Source: Geobacteraceae bacterium
GTDB taxonomy: Bacteria > Desulfobacterota > Desulfuromonadia > Geobacterales > Pseudopelobacteraceae
Length of the DNA stretch: 64,000 nt
Reading direction: 5' to 3'
Assembly (NCBI GenBank): GCA_021286935.1
Contig: JAJTBI010000002.1
Location: forward strand, 43,108-107,107
The notes beneath the pieces are model-generated. The model was not told the origin of the DNA, did no database searches, and saw nothing but the letters and a program-made list of their open reading frames with translations. The position numbers were made by a program, and so were the translations under genes. This document shows, in pieces, positions 37,913-46,553 of the stretch (positions are counted from its first letter, which is position 1; every line of letters begins with the position of its first letter).

Positions 37913-39295
37913 ATGAAAGTGAGACACGTAGTAATGATCTGTATGCTGGCGGTTGCAAGTCTGTTTGTCCTGACCACGGGACAGGTGGAGGCAAAGCCGG
38001 TCAGCCCTGATTTTGTAGAGTTGTCAAAACGTCTGAAGCCTACGGTGGTTAACATCCGTACCACCAAAAATATTAAGCCTCGCCCTGGTAGTCAGTTCAG
38101 GGGCAATGATCCTTTTGCCGATCTGTTCGGGCAGTTTTTTGGCCAGCAGGTGCCACAGCAGCCCCGTAAGCAGCAGGGAATGGGAACCGGTTTCATCATC
38201 AGTGCCGATGGCTTTATTCTGACCAATAATCATGTGGTCAACGGTGCCGATGAGATCATGGTCAAACTGTCCGATGGCCGCGAGATCAAGGCCGAGCTGA
38301 AAGGGCTGGATGACAAACTGGATGTGGCTCTGCTCAAGATCAGTGACAAGGCAACCCTGCCGTTTGCCGAGCTGGGAAACAGCGATGCCCTGGAAGTAGG
38401 CGAGTGGGTCATGGCCATCGGCAACCCGTTTGGTCTGAACCATACCGTGACTGCCGGTATTGTCAGCGCCAAAGGCCGGGTAATCGGCAGCGGCCCCTAT
38501 GATGACTATATCCAGACCGATGCCTCCATCAACCCCGGTAACTCCGGTGGCCCGCTGTTCAGCAGTGAAGGCCGGGTAATCGGTATCAATACCGCCATTA
38601 TTGCCAATGGTCAGGGGATCGGCTTTGCGATTCCGATCAACATGGCCAAGGCTGTTGCTGATCAGCTCAAGGCCACCGGCAAGGTGGTGCGGGGGTATCT
38701 GGGGGTTAATTTCAGCGCATTGACGCCAAAGCTGGCTAAATCTCTGGGGCTGGCTTCAGACAAAGGGGCGATTGTTACCCATGTGGTGAAAGGATCACCG
38801 GCTGAAAAAGGCGGTTTGAAGGTAGAGGATGTGATTGTCCAGTTTGACGGTAAAACCGTTGACGCTGAAACCGATCTGCCCAAAGTGGTAGCCGCAGCGC
38901 CGATTGACAAGCTGGTCAAGGTAGTGCTGTACCGTAAGGGCAAGCGGATGGAGTTGACGCTGAAAGTTGGCCAGCAGGGGCAGGATGCCGGAACTTTTGC
39001 GCCGACCACCGCCAGTATCGGCGTGAGTGTACGTGAATTGACGCCGGATGTTGCCCGTCAGCTTGGCTTGAAAGATGTCAAGGGAGTGGTGGTCTCCGAT
39101 GTAAAGGCAGGCTCTTCGGCAGAAGATGCCGGTATGGTACGGGGCGATCTGATTCTTGAGTTCAACGGACAGCCGGTTGAAAGCCTGGAAGGGTTTGCTG
39201 CACTGGCATCAAAGATTGCCAAAGGTGAGGTGGTGCGTCTGTTGCTGCGTCGGCCGGATGGCAGTTTTGGGTATGTTGCGGTCACCGCCGAGTAA
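37913..39295 (+). CDS. degP: Periplasmic serine protease, DegP/HtrA type
   Basis: The 460-residue protein has a signal peptide (1-27), then a trypsin-like domain with His107 (LTNNHVV), Asp137 (DKLDVALLKI) and Ser211 (NPGNSGGPL), an intact catalytic triad. Two PDZ domains follow (about 265-350 and 370-460: GYLGVNFSAL and IGVSVREL). It should degrade or refold damaged envelope proteins. It follows an orphan response regulator by 30 bases, GGAGG before the ATG. Repeat A copy 4 begins at its stop codon. Confidence 0.95.
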   Translation: MKVRHVVMICMLAVASLFVLTTGQVEAKPVSPDFVELSKRLKPTVVNIRTTKNIKPRPGSQFRGNDPFADLFGQFFGQQVPQQPRKQQGMGTGFIISADGFILTNNHVVNGADEIMVKLSDGREIKAELKGLDDKLDVALLKISDKATLPFAELGNSDALEVGEWVMAIGNPFGLNHTVTAGIVSAKGRVIGSGPYDDYIQTDASINPGNSGGPLFSSEGRVIGINTAIIANGQGIGFAIPINMAKAVADQLKATGKVVRGYLGVNFSALTPKLAKSLGLASDKGAIVTHVVKGSPAEKGGLKVEDVIVQFDGKTVDAETDLPKVVAAAPIDKLVKVVLYRKGKRMELTLKVGQQGQDAGTFAPTTASIGVSVRELTPDVARQLGLKDVKGVVVSDVKAGSSAEDAGMVRGDLILEFNGQPVESLEGFAALASKIAKGEVVRLLLRRPDGSFGYVAVTAE

Positions 39296-39428
39296 TTTGA
39301 AAAACTACTGCGGAGGCCGTCTACGGCGTTGCGCGGTGCTCACTTCCTCGCCTACCTACATTGGTATGTCTCGGTCGTTGCGCTCCGTGCGCCTTGTATC
39401 CGGCCTTCCTCATGACGTTTTTGAATTC
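39295..39428 (+). repeat. Dispersed hairpin repeat family A, copy 4
   Basis: About 134 bp with the family core, starting on the last base of the degP stop. Its ends TTGAAAAAC and GTTTTTGAA are complementary apart from the fourth base pair from the end, and differ from the other copies' ends. Confidence 0.9.
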
Positions 39429-39460
39429 TTAACGATGTTGAAAGTGTAGTAGGTAGTATT

Positions 39461-39494
39461 CCGGGGCGGCGTGATTATGTCGCCCCGGTTTTTT
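39461..39494 (+). terminator. Intrinsic terminator just upstream of the polyferredoxin gene
   Basis: CCGGGGCG and CGCCCCGG form an 8-bp GC stem around a 12-base loop, followed by TTTTTT. It ends 12 bases before the next ATG, directly abutting that gene's ribosome site. It may simply end the degP transcript or attenuate the next gene. Confidence 0.8.
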
Positions 39495-39506
39495 ACGAGG
39501 TGATCT

Positions 39507-40472
39507 ATGTCTGACCGTTATGTCCAACCGCTGCGGATGCTGGTGCAGATCGCCTTTCTGGGGCTCTCGCTGCTGATCGGTTTCCGGTTCTACCGCTTCA
39601 TTCAGGCGGTCCAGCAGGGGCTGGATACGGTGGCTCGTCCTGCTGCCATTGACGCCTTTCTGCCGATCTCCGGCCTGTTTGGTACGGTAGCCTGGCTGAA
39701 AGGGGGCGGCATTAACCCGATTCATCCGGCAGCGGTGGTGATCTTTGTCACGATCATAGCGGTTTCACTGTTGCTGCGGCGGGCCTTTTGTTCCTGGATC
39801 TGTCCGGTGGGCACGCTCTCGGAATGGCTCTGGAAGCTGGGTTTCAACAAATTGCAGCGTAACTGGCTGCCCCCCCGCTGGCTTGACCTGGGCTTGCGCA
39901 GTATTAAATACCTGCTGCTGGCCTTTTTTCTGTTCAGTGCTGTGTCCTGGTCCCTGCCTGCGCTGCAGGGCTTTCTTGGCAGCGGGTACCACGCCATATC
40001 AGACGTCAAACTGCTGCAGCTGTTCCGCTCACCCTCAGTCACCACCCTGGCGGTGGTGGGGCTGCTGGTGGCCCTGTCCATTCCGCTGCGTAATCCGTTC
40101 TGTCGTTTTGTCTGCCCCTACGGTGCCCTGTTAAGCCTGGTCTCCCTGGCCTCTCCGCTGGCGGTGCAGCGTGACCTGAAGAAGTGTGTCTCCTGCGGGG
40201 TCTGCAGTCAGGTCTGCCCTTCACGGATTGATGTCATGCATGCGAACCGGGTCAATAACCTGGAATGTCTGGGCTGTTGGCGTTGCATCAGCCATTGCCG
40301 GGTCAATACCGCCCTCAGCATGCGGGCCTTTGGCAGGCTGGTGGTACCGGGAATCCTGTTTGTGCTGTTGGTGGTGCTGCTGTTCTGGGGGGGAACCCGG
40401 CTTGGCAAGGTCAGCGGGCACTGGGATTCGGTGGTGACACCGGCTGATTATCGGGAGCTGATGGCGCGCTAG
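39507..40472 (+). CDS. NapH/CcoG-like membrane polyferredoxin
   Basis: The 321-residue protein has about five membrane segments and two CxxxCP motifs (FCSWICPVGTLSEWLW and FCRFVCPYGALLSL), typical of NapH/NosR/PceC-type electron-transfer proteins. A C-terminal pair of ferredoxin clusters follows: CVSCGVCSQVCPSRIDV and CLGCWRCISHCRVNTA. The last segment is a hydrophobic helix near residue 285-305. It should carry electrons between the quinol pool and a periplasmic enzyme. No partner oxidoreductase or NapG/NosZ gene is adjacent. It has GAGGTGA before its ATG. Confidence 0.85.
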   Translation: MSDRYVQPLRMLVQIAFLGLSLLIGFRFYRFIQAVQQGLDTVARPAAIDAFLPISGLFGTVAWLKGGGINPIHPAAVVIFVTIIAVSLLLRRAFCSWICPVGTLSEWLWKLGFNKLQRNWLPPRWLDLGLRSIKYLLLAFFLFSAVSWSLPALQGFLGSGYHAISDVKLLQLFRSPSVTTLAVVGLLVALSIPLRNPFCRFVCPYGALLSLVSLASPLAVQRDLKKCVSCGVCSQVCPSRIDVMHANRVNNLECLGCWRCISHCRVNTALSMRAFGRLVVPGILFVLLVVLLFWGGTRLGKVSGHWDSVVTPADYRELMAR

Positions 40473-40615
40473 CAGGCTGTTGAAAAACTACTGCGGAGCC
40501 CGTCTACGGCGTTGCGCGGTGCTCGCTCCTTCTCCTAACTATACGTTATGTCTCAGTCGCTGTGCGCCGTGCGCCTTGTAGCCGTGCTTCCTCATAACGT
40601 TTTTCAACAGCCTAC
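40473..40615 (+). repeat. Dispersed hairpin repeat family A, copy 5
   Basis: About 143 bp with perfect 15-bp terminal inverted repeats, AGGCTGTTGAAAAAC and GTTTTTCAACAGCCT, the longest in the set. It fills the gap between the stop codons of two convergent genes (40472 and 40615), as a bidirectional terminator would. Confidence 0.92.
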
Positions 40616-41361
40616 TATGGGCTAACCTGATTCTGCAGAAACACAACATACCCCCGAAACCAGGGGTTTGTCTCCAGTGTTGTATCCGCCACCCATTCGC
40701 CATGCTGTACCAGCCCAATCTTAAACGGCAGGGTCAGCCGCTTCAGTGCCGGAAGGTAGCGGTTGTAGGTCGTGATGGTGCTCCTGCCTTGATAGGTCTG
40801 CACAACCAGTTCATCAACCACCGCCTTTAGTTGGTTGATAACGCCGATATCGCCGTTACTGCTCCAGTCCAGCAGGCCGGTGATGCTCAGCTTGCAGGTT
40901 TGCGGTAATGCCGCCCGCACCTGCTTCAAAAAGCTGGCGTATTCCTGCAGGTGGCGTGTCCCGGCATCAAAATCAATCTGCAACCCGACTACCGGATTCC
41001 CTGCCTGACGCCACTGCTGGATTCGATTGACCAGCACCTGAACCACTGCAGGCGACCAGTTCAGGGTGTCTGCCCGGTATACCAGCCAGACCTTCCCCTC
41101 TTTCAGGCGGGCCACTGACATCCCCTGTGCTACAACCGTTGTCTGAGTCCTGTCCTGCCGTTGCTTTTCAACCACCTGCCCCTGCAGAATGTACAGCTCC
41201 TGGGCCTGAGCAAGGACCGGCTGCGTCTGTACCCCGCCCCAGAGCCAGAACGATGCGTACTCCTCTGCCTTGACAATCCCGGCATCAACAGACCGGGGTG
41301 GGATCAGTGCCAGGGCCAGTGCGGCTAGCAGCACCGCAATGCACGGTTGACGCAGCATCAC
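40615..41361 (-). CDS. DUF3142-like secreted protein
   Basis: The 248-residue protein has a signal peptide (about 1-27), then a (beta/alpha) barrel-like domain. VWLVYRADTLNW, PVVGLQIDFDAGTRHLQEYASFL and LSITGLLDWSSNGDI resemble the DUF3142 group, related to glycoside-hydrolase-like barrels; the IDFDA segment holds candidate acidic residues. It overlaps the upstream gene by 4 bases (ATGA-like). Activity on a polysaccharide is possible but unproven. Its stop abuts repeat A copy 5. Confidence 0.7.
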   Translation of the reverse strand: MMLRQPCIAVLLAALALALIPPRSVDAGIVKAEEYASFWLWGGVQTQPVLAQAQELYILQGQVVEKQRQDRTQTTVVAQGMSVARLKEGKVWLVYRADTLNWSPAVVQVLVNRIQQWRQAGNPVVGLQIDFDAGTRHLQEYASFLKQVRAALPQTCKLSITGLLDWSSNGDIGVINQLKAVVDELVVQTYQGRSTITTYNRYLPALKRLTLPFKIGLVQHGEWVADTTLETNPWFRGYVVFLQNQVSP

Positions 41362-43505
41362 CAGTAATATTTCAGCGCTTGAGCCCAGGCTGATTTTCCG
41401 TACCGGCTTTTCAGGGTTCTGAACCAGGCCTTCCGCTCGGGCAGCTCAACACTCTTGCCGCCACAATGGTTGTAGCCCGAGGTGGCGTAACACTGAATCA
41501 GGCGGTAGAGCGCATAGGCCTTCTGATCAGGTGTGGCGTTTGTGTCGGCAACAACGGTCTTGTAGCCCTCACCTCTGGAAAAGAGGCTGCCGGGGAATTG
41601 CGAAGGTGCTGCTCCCAGTACTGCTGTCCGTGTTCCGGCAGGCTGTGGTGCTGCAGGTCTGCTTGTATCCGGTCCCGATTCAAGGTCGTTGGCATTGGCA
41701 AAGTCTCCCAGACAGATCAGGCCGTGGGGATCTTTGGGGTTTTGCGCCAGCTTTTGGGCAATTTCCACAGTGGAGGGGCAGGCGTAGCTATCACCACTCT
41801 TTTTGCCGCTCCAGGTAAAAAGCGCCAGATGCGGCCTGCTGCCGGAATCCCGTTTGTATGTGGCAGCATCAGCAGGTAGCAGGCGATGATCTTTCAGATA
41901 GTCCTGATACCGGCCCTGCAGCAGGTCTTTGTAGAGCAGGGTGTAGAGCGCAATGTGACGTTCCTGTTGCGGGCTGTCCTTGGCGCTGATCCTCTGGCGA
42001 AGCAGCTCTGCAGATGCGTCCTGCCGCAGCAGGATGCTGCGGATCAGCGGCTCGGTAACAGGTGATCCTGGGGCAAACACCGCTGCAAGCTGATTGCTGT
42101 ATTCGTAGTTCAGTGCCAGCGCAAGCTGCAGGGTTTCATTCTGGAACGGCTGCCTGGCAACCGGCAAAAGGCTCAGCCACAGCTTGCGGGCAGCAGGATA
42201 GTCGTTGCCTGCCTCAAGGGCCTGGCCACGCAGGACCAGCCGACTGAAATCCAGATAGGTCATCTTTGCCGGAATCCCTGGCGGCAGACTCTGTAAGGCA
42301 GCCTTTGCATCCTTCTGCAGATACAGCTGATGGGTCGCAAGCAGGTACTCGTACAACGCCTTGTGCTTGGCAAAAAGCGGCTGCTGCTTTTTCAGGTCGG
42401 CAAAACCGAACTTCTTTGCACCTGCCGCACCGTTGTCCCGCATCAGCAAGAGATCAACGGTTGCCAGCAGCAGCGGGTCCTGCAGCTGGTCCGGGGTTGC
42501 GCCGACCAGCAGTTTGTTGTCAGCCTCCTGGGCCAGTTCGTGTGCAGATGCATTGTTTTGGGGAGAATGCTGGTTGTGCAGCTGCCAGGCATACTCTTCG
42601 GCAAGTTTCTGCTGATTGTTTGCCAGCCAGTAGACCCGCCGCAGCAGGCCCCTGGCCGATGCGGCATACTGACCCTTTGGATACTCTTTAAGATAGTCTT
42701 TAAACAGCGCTTCCGCAGCCAGCAGTGCCTTTTTGTCCGCCTTGTCAAGCTGCGGGTAGCCGTAGTTGTCAAACGCCTGCAACTGGGCACGGTTCAGCTC
42801 GGTACGTCCGGCCATATAGCGTGCGGCCTCCTTTAACCAGGGCTGATCACTGCCAACCAGCGTACCGAAGCCGGATGATGCAGCATCATAGCGTTCTTCA
42901 TAAAAGGCTGCGGCTGCCGCAAGGTACTCCATAAACTGCTTGTAGGTTGCTGATGGCGGCCCGTTCTCCTTGCCTGCTTCCTGCTCTGCTGCCGGGGTAG
43001 CAGGTGTGGCTGGTGCCTTGCCGCAGACCGGGGTGAACTGCTTCCGTGCTGCTGTCAGCTGCTGCTGTTCGGCAGCGGATAACTCTTTGCTCTGTTTGAC
43101 CGCCTCAATAAAGTCTTCTTTGCCCCCTTCATTGCTGCCACAGCGGTCTCCGGCGCCATAGCTGACCGTGTTCTGTTCCGGCTCAGGGGTGCCGGCCTTG
43201 CTCTGTGACGCAAAAAGGGAGCTTTCAAAGGTATCCACGCTAAACGGCACCATGCCATAGCCAAACTCGACATCCTCCTTGCCGGGCTTTTTGGCCCGCA
43301 GGGTCCCCAGTCCGCCATCAGCCATGAGTAACTTCAGGTTTACCCGTGTATCATTGCCCGGCGTCAGCAACGGCAGGTTGCTGCAGCGGTCGTAGTTCCG
43401 CAGGGTAAGGGTCCAGGTTGGCGAACAGTAGTTGTCTGAGCTAGCCCAGGCGCACTGGCTGCACAATATCGCAGCCAGCAGCAGGATCAGTTTTTTTGAA
43501 ACCAT
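41358..43505 (-). CDS. Large secreted TPR-like protein
   Basis: From ATG 43505 the protein has 715 residues. A signal peptide (1-22, ending CAWA) precedes a Cys-containing region (YCSPTWTLTLRNYDRC), then a long helical part with tetratricopeptide-like repeats (for example DKALLAAEALFKDYLKEYP followed by YAASARGLLRRVYWLA). Near residue 540-640 is LFTWSGKKSGDSYACPSTVEIAQ and a C-terminal region with CYATSGYNHCGG. I do not recognise the whole architecture. It is coupled to the DUF3142 gene by a 4-base overlap, so the two probably act together in the periplasm. Confidence 0.7.
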   Translation of the reverse strand: MVSKKLILLLAAILCSQCAWASSDNYCSPTWTLTLRNYDRCSNLPLLTPGNDTRVNLKLLMADGGLGTLRAKKPGKEDVEFGYGMVPFSVDTFESSLFASQSKAGTPEPEQNTVSYGAGDRCGSNEGGKEDFIEAVKQSKELSAAEQQQLTAARKQFTPVCGKAPATPATPAAEQEAGKENGPPSATYKQFMEYLAAAAAFYEERYDAASSGFGTLVGSDQPWLKEAARYMAGRTELNRAQLQAFDNYGYPQLDKADKKALLAAEALFKDYLKEYPKGQYAASARGLLRRVYWLANNQQKLAEEYAWQLHNQHSPQNNASAHELAQEADNKLLVGATPDQLQDPLLLATVDLLLMRDNGAAGAKKFGFADLKKQQPLFAKHKALYEYLLATHQLYLQKDAKAALQSLPPGIPAKMTYLDFSRLVLRGQALEAGNDYPAARKLWLSLLPVARQPFQNETLQLALALNYEYSNQLAAVFAPGSPVTEPLIRSILLRQDASAELLRQRISAKDSPQQERHIALYTLLYKDLLQGRYQDYLKDHRLLPADAATYKRDSGSRPHLALFTWSGKKSGDSYACPSTVEIAQKLAQNPKDPHGLICLGDFANANDLESGPDTSRPAAPQPAGTRTAVLGAAPSQFPGSLFSRGEGYKTVVADTNATPDQKAYALYRLIQCYATSGYNHCGGKSVELPERKAWFRTLKSRYGKSAWAQALKYYW

Positions 43506-43548
43506 GGAAGACCTCTTATAATTGGATGTTACCTGGTAATGGTTGTTT

Positions 43549-43774
43549 GCCGCAAAAGAACGCAAAGAAATAAGAGAAAAACAGGTGAAAAACAGTTGCC
43601 ACAGAGATCACAGAGGTTTCAGAGGAAAACAGGAACGTACACCAAACACCTGATTTCTTTTGATGAGACGGTAAAAACAGGCTTTTTGCAGTTCTCTGTG
43701 TTTCTCTGTGTCCTCTGTGGCTAACAGCCGTTGTATGGTTCAATTCTTTGTGATCCTTGTGTTCTTTCGCGGCC
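43549..43774. repeat. Nested inverted-repeat region, family D copy 1
   Basis: Between the TPR gene and the adenosine deaminase gene lies a 290-bp noncoding stretch with nested, separated inverted repeats. GCCGCAAAAGAAC (near 43549) faces GTTCTTTCGCGGC (near 43761), and GCCACAGAGATCACAGAGG faces TCTGTGTCCTCTGTGGC. A further CATCTGCG...CGCGTACC word follows near 43795. Repeats of CACAGAGG type are known as frequent dispersed units in Geobacter. No gene is evident. Confidence 0.7.
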
Positions 43775-43844
43775 CAAAGTTTGTTAAGGTTTCATCTGCG
43801 TATATCCGCGTCATCCGCGTACCATTGCGGTGTAGCTGTATGGT

Positions 43845-44888
43845 TTAGGCGCACTGCTGCTGGAAGAAGGCATCAAGCAGGCTGATCCAGCCAGCCTTGG
43901 TCTCTGCATCCACAAAGCTTGCCTCAAAGCTGTTGCGGGCCAATTGGTATGCCTCTGCAGCGCCAAGCTCCGGCAGTGCCGCAAAGGTGGCCAGATAGTT
44001 CTGGTTCAGGTAGCCGCCAAAATAGGCCGGATCATCGGAATTGATGGTGGCCCTGATGCCGCAGGCCAGCAGTCTGGCGATGTTGTGGCTTGCAAGGGTG
44101 GGGAACACGCACAGCTTTACGTTTGAGAGTGGGCAGACCGTCAGCGGTATCTGCTGCTGCACCAGCCGTGTCACCAGCTGTGGATCATCCAGACAGTGCA
44201 CCCCGTGGTCAATCCGTTCCGCCTGCAGCAGATCCAGGGCATGCCAGATGTAGTCGGCTGTTCCCTCTTCACCGGCATGGGCCACCAGCCGCAGCCCCAA
44301 CTCTCTGCAGCGTGCAAACACCCTGCTAAACTTTTCCGGCGGGTTGCCTTTTTCACCGCTGTCAAGCCCCACCCCGATGAACTTGTCCCGGAACGGCAGG
44401 GCCTCTTCCAGCACCGTAAAGGCATCATCTTCAGTCAGGTGGCGCAGAAAGCAGAGTATCAGCGAGGCGCTCAGTCCCAGCTCTTTCCCGGCCTGTTGGA
44501 TCGCCCGGTCCAGCCCGTTAATGACGGTTGCAAACGGAACCCCCCGGGCGGTATGGGTCTGGGGATCAAAGAAGATCTCGCTATGGACCACATTATCGGC
44601 CTTGGCCCGCAGCAGGTAGGCCCAGGCCATCTCAAAGAAATCCTCTTCAGTCTGCAGCACACTGGCCCCGGCATAGTAGATATCCAGAAAACTCTGCAGG
44701 TCGGTAAAGGCGTAGGCTGCCCGCAGCGCCTCAATGGTCGGGTAGGGCAGTTGCACCCGGTTCCGCTCTGCCAGGCTAAAGATCAGCTCCGGTTCCAGCG
44801 ATCCTTCAATATGGATATGCAGCTCTGCCTTGGGCATCCGGCAGAGCAGTTCAGGCAGCTCCTGGCGTGGAATACTGGCAAGGTTCAT
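43845..44888 (-). CDS. Adenosine/adenine deaminase family protein
   Basis: From ATG 44888 the protein has 347 residues. The metal and catalytic motifs are PKAELHIHIEGSLEPELIF (HxH), HAGEEG (His and Glu), RIDHGVHCLDD and INSDDPAYFGG (Asp). The segment SEIFFDPQTHTARGV is typical of the adenine-deaminase-like members of this family, so it may deaminate adenine rather than adenosine. It follows the alpha/beta hydrolase after 19 bases. Longer in-frame starts lack a ribosome site. Confidence 0.88.
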   Translation of the reverse strand: MNLASIPRQELPELLCRMPKAELHIHIEGSLEPELIFSLAERNRVQLPYPTIEALRAAYAFTDLQSFLDIYYAGASVLQTEEDFFEMAWAYLLRAKADNVVHSEIFFDPQTHTARGVPFATVINGLDRAIQQAGKELGLSASLILCFLRHLTEDDAFTVLEEALPFRDKFIGVGLDSGEKGNPPEKFSRVFARCRELGLRLVAHAGEEGTADYIWHALDLLQAERIDHGVHCLDDPQLVTRLVQQQIPLTVCPLSNVKLCVFPTLASHNIARLLACGIRATINSDDPAYFGGYLNQNYLATFAALPELGAAEAYQLARNSFEASFVDAETKAGWISLLDAFFQQQCA

Positions 44889-44907
44889 GGCGTTATCCCC
44901 TTTCCGG

Positions 44908-45750
44908 TTAGCAGTGACACCCGATAGTGCCGTCATTAAGCGCTGTAGGCGCAACCTGCCGCAGAAATTCCAGCAGGCAGTGATTAAACCCGTTCGGTTG
45001 CTCCAGATTCACCAGATGCCCGGCATCGGCAATGACTTCAAGCTGGCTGCCGCTGATCCCGTTGGCGATCATGCGGGGATGCTCAAGGGGGCAGGCCTTG
45101 TCCTGTTCTGCAGCTATCACCAGTGAAGGTTGTCTGATTGACTGGAGTAGCGGGGTAACATCCGGGCGATCACGCATGGCGATCAGCCCGCCTGCCAGCC
45201 CCCGGCTTGGGTTTGTCACCATCCAGCCATAGACCTCTTCAGCAAGCTTGGGGCGCGCCGCTATGGTACCCTCTGCAAACATCAGGGGATGAAAGCTGTC
45301 GGCAACCACCTGCGGGCCAAGCTTCAGCAGTTCTGTTGCAAGCTGTAAGCGTCTGGCGCGGCCCGCTTCATCATCTGCAACAGAGCGGGTCACCACAAAG
45401 ACCGCGCCGCTGATCCGTTCAGGAAAGCGGGCCAGCAGGTTAAACAGCACATAGCCCCCCATGGACATCCCGGCCACCACCGCCTGCTCAAGCTCCAGAT
45501 GATCCAGCAGGCTGATCAGGTCGTCACCGAACAGATCCATGCTGTACGGCCCATCAGGCGCATCGCTTTCGCCGAACCCTCGCAGATCCGGTGTTATCAC
45601 CCGGTAACCGGCCGCCACCAGATCACCCAGTTGCGGGCGCCACATGCTGCGATTCAGGGGGAATCCGTGGATCAACACAACCGCCGGTCCGGTCCCGACA
45701 TCGTCATAGGCGATCATGCTGCCGTTTATAAACGCATTTTTTGCAATCAT
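44908..45750 (-). CDS. Alpha/beta hydrolase
   Basis: The 280-residue protein has the alpha/beta-hydrolase fold: VVLIHGFPLNRSMW (oxyanion loop), nucleophile Ser in VAGMSMGGYV, DLRGFGESDAP, and a C-terminal His in IADAGHLVNLEQP. The acid is probably the Asp in AAEQDKACP. The substrate is unknown. It overlaps DUF1697 by 4 bases and lies just upstream of the deaminase, so the three are one operon. Confidence 0.88.
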   Translation of the reverse strand: MIAKNAFINGSMIAYDDVGTGPAVVLIHGFPLNRSMWRPQLGDLVAAGYRVITPDLRGFGESDAPDGPYSMDLFGDDLISLLDHLELEQAVVAGMSMGGYVLFNLLARFPERISGAVFVVTRSVADDEAGRARRLQLATELLKLGPQVVADSFHPLMFAEGTIAARPKLAEEVYGWMVTNPSRGLAGGLIAMRDRPDVTPLLQSIRQPSLVIAAEQDKACPLEHPRMIANGISGSQLEVIADAGHLVNLEQPNGFNHCLLEFLRQVAPTALNDGTIGCHC

Positions 45751-46313
45751 GGGGATGCTCCTGGCTTGGTGCTTTGTAGCGGTGGTGCGGTTAGTCCAGC
45801 CAGATACCTGGCCGTATTGACATTTCTGATGGTCATGTACCGATACAGTCTGTGACCTATGATTTTGTTCAGCTGGCTTTTGTTGTAGTTTTCCCGTTTA
45901 ACATTCCATAGCAGCGCTCCGGCGGTATATCTGATGTCAAGGAACTCTCGTCGTATTGGCAGCTCGTTGATACTCTCCTCTGTGTCAGCCTCACTGAACA
46001 GATATGCGACATCGCTACGTTGCTCCGTATCATTTTTCCAGTCAACCGGGATCTGCTCAGCGATCTGCGCCAGTTCACCTACTGTTTTTACCAGTACCGA
46101 TATGTTTGCGCCGCTCTTCTCCAGTAAACCGGATTCGATTTCTGTCACCAATAGTGCTGGTGGCTTGCTTGACTCAAAAATAACATTACCGGAATTAATA
46201 TACGTCGATACATTGGCGTAGCCATATGTTTCGAATAACGATTTCAGGCTTTTCATGTCAATTCGATTGTTCTTGCCGACATTGATTCCACGAAGCAGCG
46301 CTACATACTTCAT
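45747..46313 (-). CDS. DUF1697 protein
   Basis: The 188-residue protein starts MKYVALLRGINVGKNNRIDMKSLKSLFE and continues with VSTYINSGNVIFESS, the start of DUF1697 proteins. The middle and C-terminus (IPVDWKNDTEQRSDVAYLF and later RNVNTARYLAGL) also fit. The family's function is unknown. It is the first gene of the operon with the hydrolase and the deaminase. Confidence 0.92.
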   Translation of the reverse strand: MKYVALLRGINVGKNNRIDMKSLKSLFETYGYANVSTYINSGNVIFESSKPPALLVTEIESGLLEKSGANISVLVKTVGELAQIAEQIPVDWKNDTEQRSDVAYLFSEADTEESINELPIRREFLDIRYTAGALLWNVKRENYNKSQLNKIIGHRLYRYMTIRNVNTARYLAGLTAPPLQSTKPGASP

Positions 46314-46342
46314 ACGGTATCCATTCTCCGGTTGTTTTTTGT

Positions 46343-46468
46343 CCCCCTCCTTTCTTTCAAGGAGGGGTTAGGGGTGGTTGCCTTTGATTTTCATCAATCT
46401 TAAGGGTAATAAAGAAGTCAAGCCAAAACCTGACCACCCCCAGCCCCTCCTTAACTACAGGAGGGGGG
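46343..46468. repeat. GC-rich inverted-repeat element, family C copy 3
   Basis: Two outward arms, CCCCCTCC...AGGAGGGGTTAGGGGTGGT and ACCACCCCCAGCCCCTCC...AGGAGGGGG, face each other across a 60-bp AT-rich centre. The ends resemble the shorter family C units at 5538 and 23061. It marks the left border of the accessory block and could form a MITE-like element. Confidence 0.7.
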
Positions 46469-46553
46469 CTAAAACATGCATCTCATGGCTTGCAACCGCA
46501 CAACGAACAGAGGGTACAACAGGTACAGCCGCTTTTGATGGCGGCGTAGGCGC

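Noticed and set aside
39156..39449. Plus-strand open frame running from degP into repeat A copy 4
   Set aside because: It is out of frame with degP and ends in repeat-derived sequence.
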